Positions 45,601 to 55,500 of a stretch of 64,000 nt of DNA are shown here, one piece after another. The stretch is from Nostoc piscinale CENA21 (GTDB taxonomy: Bacteria; Cyanobacteriota; Cyanobacteriia; Cyanobacteriales; Nostocaceae). Location: positions 1,553,263 to 1,617,262 of the forward strand of contig NZ_CP012036.1 of NCBI RefSeq assembly GCF_001298445.1. Direction: 5' to 3'. Position numbers and translations under genes: made by a program. How positions within the stretch are numbered: the stretch's first letter is position 1; the number at the start of each line of letters is the position of its first letter. The notes beneath the pieces were generated by a model. That model was not told the DNA's origin. It saw nothing but the letters and a program-made list of their open reading frames with translations, and did not search any database.

Positions 45601-45649
45601 TTAGATTACCCTAAAAATAAATTATCTACTCTGTCCACTCATGATTTAC

Positions 45650-48410
45650 TTAAAACCGAAATCCTCCCTCAAAACGCGCCTCAAATGTATTTCCACTCAT
45701 ACCTAAGCGAGATTCCCAAAACATATCATTATCCACCGTCTCACGCTTAATTAATAACCCATAAGAAAAATCATTAACTCGGCTTCTAATACCACGGCTA
45801 ATATCTCGAAAGTTTTGCAAATAAGCGCCAAAATGCCAATTATCATTTACCTTTTGCGTGCTTTCTAGAGTGTAGAAAATATTCTCACTGATTTCTACCG
45901 TAGTTTTCAACTCTACTCCTGTACTAAATTCCCATGCACCTTGAAAAAATCCTGTTTGTCTCAGACGACGAGTTTCATCATAAAATATAATTCCCGTAGT
46001 CAATGAATAATTATGCCTATCTTTGTCTTGGCGAATCAAAGAATAACTCAAATTAATATAAGCAGGATTTTGATAATTGCTGCCACTATTCCAATGAAAT
46101 CTTAATGCAGGAATATGGCTAGTAATAGCTTGCGGTTGCCCAGCAGCATTTAATTCTATATCTGTATTAATATAGTTTAATAAACCATTAGTATAAAAAC
46201 CTAATGATGGCTCGGAAGTTCCAAGTTCATTAGTAATATTAAAAGCATTATCTGAATTTAAATTTAACCAAATTCCAGAATTAATACTATAGTTCCAATT
46301 ACCAGTAACCCCAGCCCATAAAGTTTCGATCGCAGGTAAAGATAAATAGCCATTAAAAGTTTTGATATGAGTAATCAGTCGTCCATTTTGGCTGAGTTCA
46401 ATATTATCAAATGCCAAATCAAATGAGCTGATGTTTATCGGAACTGTTGTAGTATCAGATGAATTATAATTTTGGACAAAACTCTCGCCATTAGGGCTAA
46501 TTAAAGCTACCTGTAAAGCTGTGGAGCGGTTATTAGAAACTGTAGGTATTTGTGTTGCAGGTATCGGTACATTCACATAACTTAAACGCCCAAAACTGCG
46601 ATTAGAAATATCTATTTTAGAAATATAAGTTTCACCTTCTCTCCATGTACGTTCGCCATTGATAAACTGCACTGCTCGACGATAATTTCCAGTACGAATT
46701 TGTAAAATACTAGAACTAGTTGGTGTAATTGTACTGGGAAAAGTATAAGTCCCAGAAATCTGCTCTAAACTACTTGACCGATTTCCTAAAAACAGAGTTC
46801 TATTGAGAATTTGATTAATTTTTCTTCTCTGTTCTAGTGTAGATTTGGAGTTAATAGGCGCAAAAGTTTCTTGTCGAGAGAATCGCGCTTTGGCTTCTTG
46901 TAAACTGCTGGTTATTTCAGGAGGATTGATAAATTCAAAAACCCCTCCTAACAACATTCCCAAAGAAGTATTAGCAGTTTGGATTTGATCTACATCTATT
47001 TGATCAAGAGAAAAAGATAAAGAAACACCAGGATTACTATAAATATTAGTGTAAGTTGCTTTGTTGACTAATGAATCATATTGCAACAAAGTCCGATTAT
47101 GAGGACGACTGAAATAAAATCTCTGCCAATTTTGATTTTCTGTTTTATCTCTAGTTCTCAGTAGAGTTTGTTGTTGACCTAAAGTCACCCAAAATAGCGA
47201 ATTTAGGTAAGATAAATTCCGTTTCTTGTCACTAATATCAGGATTTAGCAAAATGTCAAACAAATCAGAGTTATCAAATTGTTCTCGATTCCCTTGTTTG
47301 ATTCCTGGTAGAGATGTCGTTGGTGCTTGAAATCTTGTTAATTCACCAGTTAAAGGATTTCCCCAAATAAAACCAGCTTGTTCTAAATTATTTTGAGGAA
47401 TTATTTCACCTCTATGTAGACTCACATCTCCTAATAATGGTTGTAAGTTATTAGTGGGGAAAGATTGTAAAATTAAAGGAGGACGATTAGTATTCAAGTT
47501 AGAAATATTAGGAACTATCGAAGTTATTGGTAAACCATTAGCTGTCAGGGGACTATTAATTTGAACAGGTGGTGCAGGAATACCTACTGGATTGACTAAT
47601 TCAGCAGCAATTGATTGAATAGAAAATTGATTGAAGCTAGTTCCTCCTACTAATTCTTGAAAGTCTTGAGTAAGGGTAGAAACAACTTGCATTCCCCACA
47701 GCTTTTGCGTTAAGCGCACAATTTGGGTACGTTCAAAGTCTATAATTTCTCCTTGATATGAAATCCCAGTTTGCCAACCCTGAGTTTCTACTACAATTCG
47801 ATTACTAGGTAATAGCCAATAAAATTGCTCTGCTTGCGGAAAGTTGGCAAAATTAAATCGCTCAATTATGGGATCAGTATCAGAAAATTTAATCGAAAAA
47901 TCAATATAATTGGCATTTTGAAAAGGGTTAAATGAGGATGTGGCGAAATTTAAGTTATATCTGGGGTCAATTATCCAAGGATATCTCGTAGCACTGTTAC
48001 TCAGAGCGTTGAGTATTAATAGCTGTAACTTTTTTTTTGTTGTCAACAGAAGTTTGTTCCGACTCATTTAGATTATTCGGCTTGCTAGTATCAGGTTCAG
48101 TATTATAAAAATCTGGGTTGAGAGTTGGATTAAATAAATTTGGGATATTTGGATTATTGATATTCGGAAAAAATTGAACTGGGTCTGAATTTATATTTTG
48201 TGATGTACATATATTTATAGAAGTACATCTAATGTTGTTTCCAGACTTATAATTAGCAAGAGCTTGCTTATCTTGTGGTTGAGAATTAATTAAATCTTGG
48301 ATTGGGACAGTTTTAGCTTCTACTTTTTCAAGTATGAAATAAGGGAGCAGTATTACTATAAAGAGTAATAGTATAATATATTGCTGGTCACGCAATAATT
48401 TATTAAACAT
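45650..48410 (-). pseudogene. Large putative outer-membrane protein, +1 frameshift in an A9 run
   Basis: Two frames overlap in the run of nine T at 48030-48038; with eight, one protein of about 919 residues results, reading VDNKKKLQLLILNALSN at the junction. It has a signal peptide (YIILLLFIVILLPYFILEKVEA), a Pro/Asn-rich spacer, and a long C-terminal region of alternating aromatic strands (SGIWLNLNSDN, YNYSL-like, FHWNSGSNYQNPAYINLSYSL) ending in FEARFEGGFRF with a terminal Phe. This pattern suits an outer-membrane beta-barrel. I do not recognise a named family. The ATG at 48410 is preferred to an upstream TTG. Confidence 0.7.
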
Positions 48411-48953
48411 GAGCAAACCCAATATATATTTTTAGGTAGCAATCTAGGTAGAAGATTTCAAAAAGTTCTCAAGATTTACTCACAAATTTTTTAGGAGATA
48501 ATATCAATTACAATAATTATTGCTACATATATAAAATGTGCTTAGATAGAAATATTATCTAGACTTTGTTGGATTTCGCTATCACTACATCCAAGCTTAT
48601 ATATTGAAATATGTCTCAATTAAAAACAGAAATTTGGACTTTAATACAGCAATAAAGTCCTAGATATTTAATATTTTTGTGTGTCTTGGTTGGTAAAATA
48701 TTATGTCTTATACAACTGTAGATACGCCCTACATATTGCTGAAAATTTTAGGCGATCGCAGTCTTTAATACTATTTAACTAAAGACTGAATTAACTATCA
48801 GCAGCAAAAGCTATATTAAATAGTTTTAGGTGATTTTAATACAGCAATAATGTCTTAAAAATATGTTGAAATTCTAAAATTTTAAACTAAAATATTATAT
48901 AATTAACTAATGAGCGATCGCACTTAGCCGTCAATCCAACTTAAGCTCTATAT
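48411..48953. other. AT-rich intergenic region with a direct repeat
   Basis: About 540 bases without a gene. TTAATACAGCAATAA followed by N-GTC occurs at 48641-48658 and again at 48837-48854. An isolated HIP1 site is near 48754 and another near 48915. The left side must hold the promoter of the outer-membrane protein gene. Confidence 0.4.
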
Positions 48954-49733
48954 TCAGATTTTTACCAAGGTAACTTGCTTCCATCCCAAGAAAAAAAATT
49001 CCCCACTGTCACCTGGTTCCATTTTTTCAATTACAGTTAATAATTGGCTTACAGTACGTTCTACAGAAAATAATTTTTCTGGCGGTACATTGCGCTGAAA
49101 TGGACGAGAAAGACGTGTATCGGTTGTTCCTGGATGTAAAGTGACAACCAAAGTTTGAGGACAACTTCTACCATACTCAATTGCGGTTGTTCGCATCAAC
49201 ATATTCAGCGCCGCTTTAGAAGCACGATAACCATACCATCCGCCTAGTTGATTATCGCCAATGCTGCCCACTTTAGCAGATATAGAAGCAAATACACTTG
49301 GTTCTTGATGACGAAATAAAGGTAGTAAATGTTTAGCTAATAACACCGCACCAATACTATTAATTTGAAAATAACGCAGTAAATTTTCTGGATTAATATG
49401 TTTTAAGCTTTTTTCTGGTTGTAAATCACCTTCATGTAACAGTCCAACACAGTTAATTACTAAGTGCAGCTTATTGATTTGTGCGCTGATATTTTGTACT
49501 GCTTTAACAATCTGTGATTCATCGATAATATCCATCTGTAGGCAAGTTAATTTATCAGGATATTCATCAGTTAAATCTATTAATTCTTGTGCAGTTTGTT
49601 CTTGCCGATGTGTGGCATAAATTTTGTCAATTCTTGTATCTTGAATTAATTGTTTAACAAAACCTAAACCAATGCCTTGACTGGCTCCAATAATCATGGC
49701 ATTGGCATTATTAAAATTTTCTCTAAAAGGCAT
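48954..49733 (-). CDS. Short-chain dehydrogenase/reductase, C-factor-like (C-terminus altered by an A8 run)
   Basis: A 259-residue SDR. MIIGASQGIGLGFVKQL is the NAD(P)-binding TGxxxGxG motif, VINCVGLLHEG the NNAG equivalent, and YGYRASKAALNM the catalytic Tyr-x3-Lys. As read it ends EFFFLGWKQVTLVKI. If the run of eight A at 48991-48998 had seven, it would end GEFFSWDGSKLPW with a stop at 48962-48964, which is the typical end of CsgA/C-factor-type SDRs (WDG...PW). I therefore believe the native C-terminus is the latter. Confidence 0.85.
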   Translation of the reverse strand: MPFRENFNNANAMIIGASQGIGLGFVKQLIQDTRIDKIYATHRQEQTAQELIDLTDEYPDKLTCLQMDIIDESQIVKAVQNISAQINKLHLVINCVGLLHEGDLQPEKSLKHINPENLLRYFQINSIGAVLLAKHLLPLFRHQEPSVFASISAKVGSIGDNQLGGWYGYRASKAALNMLMRTTAIEYGRSCPQTLVVTLHPGTTDTRLSRPFQRNVPPEKLFSVERTVSQLLTVIEKMEPGDSGEFFFLGWKQVTLVKI

Positions 49734-49786
49734 TTGACTTACTTGGTTAATTTAGTTTAATAATAATATATTCTCTTAGTTTATCA

Positions 49787-50296
49787 TCAAGCTTTTAATC
49801 TATAAAATAAATGAGGTAAATTAGCATAAATCATTTCTCGCTCATACTTAAACCCTAACTTTTCCATCACTCGTTGCGAAGCTTGATTTGTGGTTAGTGT
49901 AAAACAAACAACTTCTTGTAAATTCAAGATTTCCCAAGCAATTTGCAAGATTTTTTCACCCATTTCGGTAGCTAAACCTTGTCCCCAAAATTTAGCCATC
50001 AGAGCATAGGCGAGTTCAACTTCGTTAATACCATCTATATTAGTATTACGAAGACCAGCACGCCCAACAAATTGATGATTAACTTGATCTCGAAACACCC
50101 ATAACCCGTATCCGTAACGCTGCCAATGATGTAAATTATTAAAAATAAACAACCTTGTATCTTCATCCGAACGTATACCACCTAAAGTTGCCATAACTTG
50201 TTTGTTTTGGTGCATCCGATTTAATTCATTTAAATGTTGAAATTGCAGCCTTTCAGCTAACATACGATGCGTTTTAAATGTCTCCATTGACTGCAT
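49787..50296 (-). CDS. GNAT family N-acetyltransferase, RimJ/RimL-like
   Basis: A 169-residue acetyltransferase. HRMLAERLQFQHLNELNRMHQN is the RimJ/RimL-type N-terminus (t.RL.l). FVGRAGLR and ELAYALMAKFWGQGLATEMGEKI contain the acetyl-CoA pyrophosphate loop (WGQGLA), and TTNQASQRVMEKLGFKYE is the C-terminal motif. It may acetylate a protein N-terminus, an antibiotic or a metabolite; unknown. The ATG at 50296 is chosen over a TTG at 50308. Confidence 0.85.
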   Translation of the reverse strand: MQSMETFKTHRMLAERLQFQHLNELNRMHQNKQVMATLGGIRSDEDTRLFIFNNLHHWQRYGYGLWVFRDQVNHQFVGRAGLRNTNIDGINEVELAYALMAKFWGQGLATEMGEKILQIAWEILNLQEVVCFTLTTNQASQRVMEKLGFKYEREMIYANLPHLFYRLKA

Positions 50297-50581
50297 ATTT
50301 TTATCCAATAAATTGGCGATTAAGACTTAATAAAGAACCGCAAAGAATGTTTCTCTCCCTTGTCTCCTTTGTTCCTATATCAAAATAGGACTGCTATAGT
50401 ATTTCCTTGTCTGCTGAGATCCTAATTTATCTGCGTCTGTCTGCGTTTATCTGCGGTTAATTATTTTGCTCTGTACCACACTAATAATATAAACACAATT
50501 AATACTACTTTAAATCGAGCGATATACAGTTATTTGTTAGAATATTTACACAAATCAGCAGTAAACACAAGATATAAAAAT

Positions 50582-51250
50582 ATGTCTACTGGTAAAACTC
50601 TGAACTTGACACAAAATTTGTACGAGTATCTGTTGTCTGTCTCTCTACGTGAACCAGAAATACTTTTACAGTTACGACAAGAAACGGCTCAACATCCCCG
50701 TGCAAATATGCAGGTTGCACCGGAACAAGGACAATTTTTAGCGTTCTTGGTTAAATTAATTGGTGCTAAGAAAACTTTAGAGGTAGGGGTGTTTACTGGT
50801 TATAGTTCTTTGAGTGTGGCTTTAGCATTACCGCCGGACGGTAAGATTATCGCCTGTGATGTGAGTGAAGAATTTACATCTGTGGCTCGGCGTTATTGGG
50901 AAAAAGCAGGTGTGGCAGATAAAATTGACTTAAGAATTGCACCAGCGACGGAAACTTTAGAGTATCTTTTAGTACAAGGTCAAGCAGAAACTTTTGACTT
51001 TGCCTTTATTGATGCTGACAAAGAAAACTATTATCGCTATTACGAATTGGCGTTACAGTTAGTCCGACCTAGTGGTTTAATTGCGATTGACAATGTATTG
51101 TGGTCTGGAAGAGTGCTGCAACCAGAACTACAGGACTCATCTACCACAGCTATTCGTGAGTTTAATAGCAAGTTAGCTGAAGACGATCGCATCGATGTCA
51201 GTTTGATTGCGATCGCAGATGGGCTAACATTAGCACGCAAGCGTCATTAA
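50582..51250 (+). CDS. Class I SAM-dependent O-methyltransferase, caffeoyl-CoA type
   Basis: A 222-residue methyltransferase. TLEVGVFTGYSSLSVALALPPDGKIIACD is SAM motif I with its metal-dependent family context, FDFAFIDADKENYYRYYE contains the divalent-metal ligands (Asp), and GLIAIDNVLWSGRV is the third signature (DN). Homologues methylate catechols; cyanobacterial relatives include enzymes with mycosporine- or catechol-type substrates. The ATG at 51250-convergent neighbour is a DOPA-dioxygenase-like gene whose stop abuts this one, so a catechol link is possible but unproven. Start at 50582 (MSTGKTLNL) matches the family. Confidence 0.88.
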   Translation: MSTGKTLNLTQNLYEYLLSVSLREPEILLQLRQETAQHPRANMQVAPEQGQFLAFLVKLIGAKKTLEVGVFTGYSSLSVALALPPDGKIIACDVSEEFTSVARRYWEKAGVADKIDLRIAPATETLEYLLVQGQAETFDFAFIDADKENYYRYYELALQLVRPSGLIAIDNVLWSGRVLQPELQDSSTTAIREFNSKLAEDDRIDVSLIAIADGLTLARKRH

Positions 51251-51626
51251 TTATCTCAATCGTTGCAGGACTTGGATATTCAATTCCAGCTTATTGCCCA
51301 ACCATAAAGCATGGGCTGTATGATCAGTAACATCATCACCAGTCTCAGGATGAACGAGAATATCTAAACCCCCACGGTTCAACATTAACCAAGGTACAAC
51401 TTGGGAAAATTGGTCTGGGCGCAAAAGCGACTTGATACATAGATTTGGGATGTGGCCCAACTGGCTGATCATGCCAACGTCCCAATTTAACTTCAAATCT
51501 TACACCTAACTCTTCGCGGATTTGAGCAGCGACATCACGAGTTTCGGGATCATAGTAAATATGAGCATGAAAATCGATGATGCTGCTGTTTTCTTTTATG
51601 GACTGACTCAGATTATTTTGTATCAT
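51251..51626 (-). pseudogene. DOPA 4,5-dioxygenase family protein, +1 frameshift in a G run
   Basis: Removing one base from GGG at 51417-51419 joins two frames into a 124-residue protein, with the junction reading YQVAFAPDQFSQVVPWLML. IIDFHAHIYYDP is the metal-binding N-terminal motif of the DOPA 4,5-dioxygenase family, GPHPKSMYQVAF the next, and GLDILVHPETGDDVTDHTAHALWLG the C-terminal one. These small enzymes open catechol rings (for example DOPA) extradiolically. The gene ends exactly against the convergent O-methyltransferase gene. The lesion is not in a long homopolymer, unlike most others in the window. Confidence 0.85.
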
Positions 51627-51714
51627 ATTAATCAAAATTGTCTAAACCAAGCGTTAAGCTAATCGATAAAATAAAGTTGATGTGCAGTGCTAACTACATT
51701 CAACAAATAGCCAG

Positions 51715-51909
51715 ATGATTAAACTCGACCAGTTTTTAAAGTTCTTGGGTATCGCTTCAACTGGCGGACAAGCCAAACTAATGATTATTAATGGTGATGT
51801 GAAAGTTAATGGAATAGTCGAAACCCGTCGCGGACGGAAATTAGTTTCCAGCGACCAAGTAACAGTAGACGGCAAAGTTTTTACAGTTGAGGATGTTATT
51901 CAGTCGTAG
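51715..51909 (+). CDS. S4-domain RNA-binding protein (YbcJ-like)
   Basis: A 64-residue protein consisting only of an S4 RNA-binding domain: IKLDQFLKFLGIASTGGQAKLMIINGDVKVNGIVETRRGRKLVSSDQVTVDG. The basic loop RRGRK contacts RNA. Stand-alone S4 proteins of the YbcJ/YaaA type are often associated with ribosome function or with RecF neighbourhoods; no such neighbour is here. Confidence 0.88.
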   Translation: MIKLDQFLKFLGIASTGGQAKLMIINGDVKVNGIVETRRGRKLVSSDQVTVDGKVFTVEDVIQS

Positions 51910-52213
51910 GGTTTTTGTCATTTGGGTATCAGGGAGACAAGGGGGATAGAGGTTGATTGGATAATTCATTTTTTGGATTACCTTGATGGTGTAAGACGAG
52001 CAGTTCACTTTTTCCAAGGTAACTTTGTCCCCATCTCGGTCAAGGCAGAGAAAATTAAATATATAATTAGCACCCCAGCACTAAGCAAGAAAATTACAAC
52101 ATCATTATTCATATTTATAGTGGTAGTCAGATATGTTAGGACAATTTGAAAGCTGGGATGCCACGAACAGTAAGACTTTCCCTCCTGCCTCCTGCCTCCT
52201 GCCTTCTGCTATA
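51910..52213. repeat. Intergenic region ending in a CCTCCTG heptamer array
   Basis: The region contains no convincing gene. Its right end (about 52183-52208) consists of tandem CCTCCTG/CCTTCTG heptamers, a classic STRR of filamentous cyanobacteria. The same heptamer recurs at 62706-62735 near the pentose phosphate cluster. Confidence 0.6.
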
Positions 52214-52465
52214 TCATTTTTGATTTTGTGATTTAAATCTACCAGCAACAAATTCTCGTTTATTTAAATGTTTAGTTTTGCGTTGAGTAACTCGTTCTCG
52301 CCACATCCGAAAACTTGATGGTTTCATTTGCTGACGCATTAAGGCAATTACCTGTTTTTCTTCCAGTCCAAACTGTGCTTCAATGGCTTCAAATGGGGTT
52401 CTATCTTCCCAAGCCATTTCAATAATTCGATCAATTGTTTGGAGTTCAAGATTTGGTAGTTTCAT
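52214..52465 (-). CDS. TIGR03643 family protein
   Basis: An 83-residue basic protein: LQTIDRIIEMAWEDRTPFEAIEAQFGLEEKQVIALMRQQMKPSSFRMWRERVTQRKTKHL. The helix-turn-helix-like FEAIEAQFGLEEKQVIALMR and the conserved SSFRMWRERV.GR.TKH are the marks of TIGR03643, a small family in cyanobacteria and proteobacteria of unknown role. It may bind nucleic acid. Confidence 0.88.
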   Translation of the reverse strand: MKLPNLELQTIDRIIEMAWEDRTPFEAIEAQFGLEEKQVIALMRQQMKPSSFRMWRERVTQRKTKHLNKREFVAGRFKSQNQK

Positions 52466-52540
52466 TCCTTTGCTAATAATTTTTTACTGCGGGTTATATT
52501 TATTTTACTTTTTGATTAATCTCAATTTCCATTTCAACAA

Positions 52541-55500
52541 TCACGAAAATTCCTCGCCTAAATCAGTTAGCTTTTTCTTCGCCAACTCCCGCACCTGCTC
52601 ATCTGGGTCATTGGCGGCGCGATCTCGTAACAATGGTAATGTCTGGGGATAGTGGGGATATTGTTCGGTAATGGCTTCTAGTGCGACTTGGCGGGGATTA
52701 TCTTGAAAACTATATTCCCGTGTAAAGGGGTCGTTAACAGCGCAGGTGTAAAATAATTCAAATAAATCAAGTTGGTCTTGAAAACCCCTGGCTAACTCCT
52801 GTACAGCCACTTGTCTCACATTCGATGATTTATCAACAATGGCGCGTTTCTTCAAAATCACCAGCGTCTCAGGGTCATTTTTGAATCTTCTAGCTAATTC
52901 TTGCAAAGCAGCTTGGCGGACATCTGCATATTTATCAGCTGTCGCGTGTTTTTTTTAAAATTGGCAGAATATCGGGGTCATTAGTGAAATTCTTGGCGAG
53001 TTTTTGCAATGCTGTGCGGCGGACATATTCATTCTCATCGGTGGTGGCGCTTTGTTTGAGAATGAGTAAGGTATCAGGATGATTTGTGAACCCTCTAGCT
53101 AATTCTTGCACAGCCGCACGCCGCACATCAGAATATTGATCTGCGATCGCTCTTTGTTGCAAAATCAACAGAGTTTCGGCATCATCTTTAAATCCCCGTG
53201 CTAATTCCTGCACAGCTGCACGTCGCACATACTGGTCATTATCCGCCGTAGTACGCTGTTTTAGCCAGGGTAAAATTTCTGGTTCATCTTTAAACCCCCG
53301 CGCCAATTCCTCAACGGCTGTTTGACGCACACCAGAATATTGATCAGCTATGGCGCATTGTTGGAGGATAGAGAAAGTATCAGCATCATCTTTGAAACTT
53401 CTGGCTAATTCTTGCACAGCCGCTTGGCGGACATATTCATTCTCATCATTGATGGCGCGTTGTTTGAGTATCGAGAGAGTATCAGCATCATCTTTGAAAC
53501 TCCTGGCTAATTCTTGCACCGCCGCTTGGCGCACAGTCCAGTCATCATCTGTAGTGCATTGTTTTAACCAAGGTAGAGTTGCTAAATCATCTTTAAAACC
53601 CCGTGCTAATTCTTGCACAGCTACTTGGCGCACTGTTCCAGAATTATCGGCTGTGACACGCTGTTTTAGCCAGTGTAAGATATCGGGTTTGTCTTTAAAA
53701 CCCCTGGCTAATTCCTGCACAGCCGCTTGACGCACATATTCATTCTCATCACTGGTGGCGCGTGTTTGCAGCAGGGGGAGGATTTCTAAATCATCTTTGA
53801 AATTCCGTGCGAGTTCTTGCAGTGCTACTTGTCTGACTGTCCAATCATTATCTGCGATCGCCCGTTGTTTTAACCATACCAAAGTATCAACATGATCTCG
53901 AAAACTTCTCGCTAATTCTTGCACAGAAGTCCGGCGCACATCTTCATGTTCATCAGCATTAGCCAGTTGTTTTAACCAAACTAAAGTATCAGCATCATCT
54001 TTCCAAGTTGTCGCCACAGATGTCACTGCTTTAGTCCGAATTTCCTGCACTAATTTTGTTTCTTCTTCATCTCGATAAGGTTGATAATAATAACCAAGGT
54101 CATATTTCGTTAAATCTTTCAGCCGATTTAATAATTTATTCGCCGTTGTTGTGACTAACAAGCGATTCCTTACCTCAGCAAGACACTTAGCAGCTAAAAA
54201 CAAATTAATAAATTTTTCGCCTTCACCATCTTGCGCCATTAAATATTCCAGAATTTCGCAAACAAACCTCGGCTCAATCATCCCAGTAATTAGGCGCAGA
54301 ACTTCATGCCAAGTTTCATAACGCCAATGTTTACCAAATACTTCAATATTTAATTCTTTAATCGACAGTGTTTGTGTTTCCTTAAACTGCCAGACAAACT
54401 CCCAGGCACAAAAATATTCTAAAAAAGTCCGATGGACAAAAGCATAATAATCTGCACCTAAAAAACACAACATAAAATTGCGGGTTCGCAGTTGATTAAT
54501 CATCACCCGCGCAACTTTAGTTGGATTTTCAAATTCGATATTTTTTAAATAGCGAATCAAAATTTTTTCTAAATCATGCACACTAATTAAATTGCCAGTT
54601 AAACCTTTAGCACTAGTTTGCATGTGATAAGCAACTTGACGCAACATCGCCTGCTTATCTTTATAGTCAATCGTTTTCGGATCTAAGCGTGAATCTTCTA
54701 CTAACGCGCGTTCCACATCCCACTGATGCAGCAATACTCGTGATGCTTGTTCATAAAGTGTCGCGCGATCGCGGGGCAATTCTTGGTTACGATTGAGAAT
54801 TGCCATCATCGTTAGTAACAGTGGATTTCCCGCCAATTCTGCAATCGATTTTGAAGTATCAATTGCTCTTTGTAACCGTTCCCGTTTCCGTAACTTATCT
54901 TCTTCATCATGAAAAGTCAATTCATGCCAGCGATAGATAAAATCTTGAATTTGTTCTAATTCCAAATCTTGCAACATGAAATGGCGAAATTCCGCATCTC
55001 TTAACCTTTGTGGTTTATAGCCAATTACCCGCGAAGTTACAATTACTCGTACATTGGGATATACATTAGTGAAACGATGAATATCTGTAATCACATCTTC
55101 ACGTTTTCCCAACTCAAAAACTTCATCTAAGCCATCAAACATCACCAAAGCATTTCCCGCTTTTAAATGTTCGTGGAGTTGATTTTGATTCAGATGATGA
55201 ACTATACCACTACATTTATGAAAAAAATCTAAGAAATTACTACACTCATTATTTTCTCGTCTTCTAATGTAAGTGCGTAACTCAATTAATAAAGGAATCG
55301 GTTGAAAAACAATATTATTTAGTGGGGTTTCCGCCCAATTCAAAGCTAAAAATTGCAATAATGTCGATTTACCCGAACCTGGATCACCTAAAATAACTAT
55401 ATATTTATAAACAGGATTATTAATAATATCTAATACCGAAACAATTGGTTGTTCAAAATAAACTCGGCGGTAGCCTTCTAACTCTTCTAGTAAAATTTCT

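Noticed and set aside
51922..52149. Open frame of 75 codons after the S4 gene
   Set aside because: No ribosome-binding site, no recognisable domain, sequence typical of translated AT-rich intergenic DNA.
53350..53730. Repetitive 126-codon frame antisense to the HEAT repeats
   Set aside because: Its repeats (LLANSCTAAWRT) are the mirror of the HEAT DNA repeats; a shadow frame.
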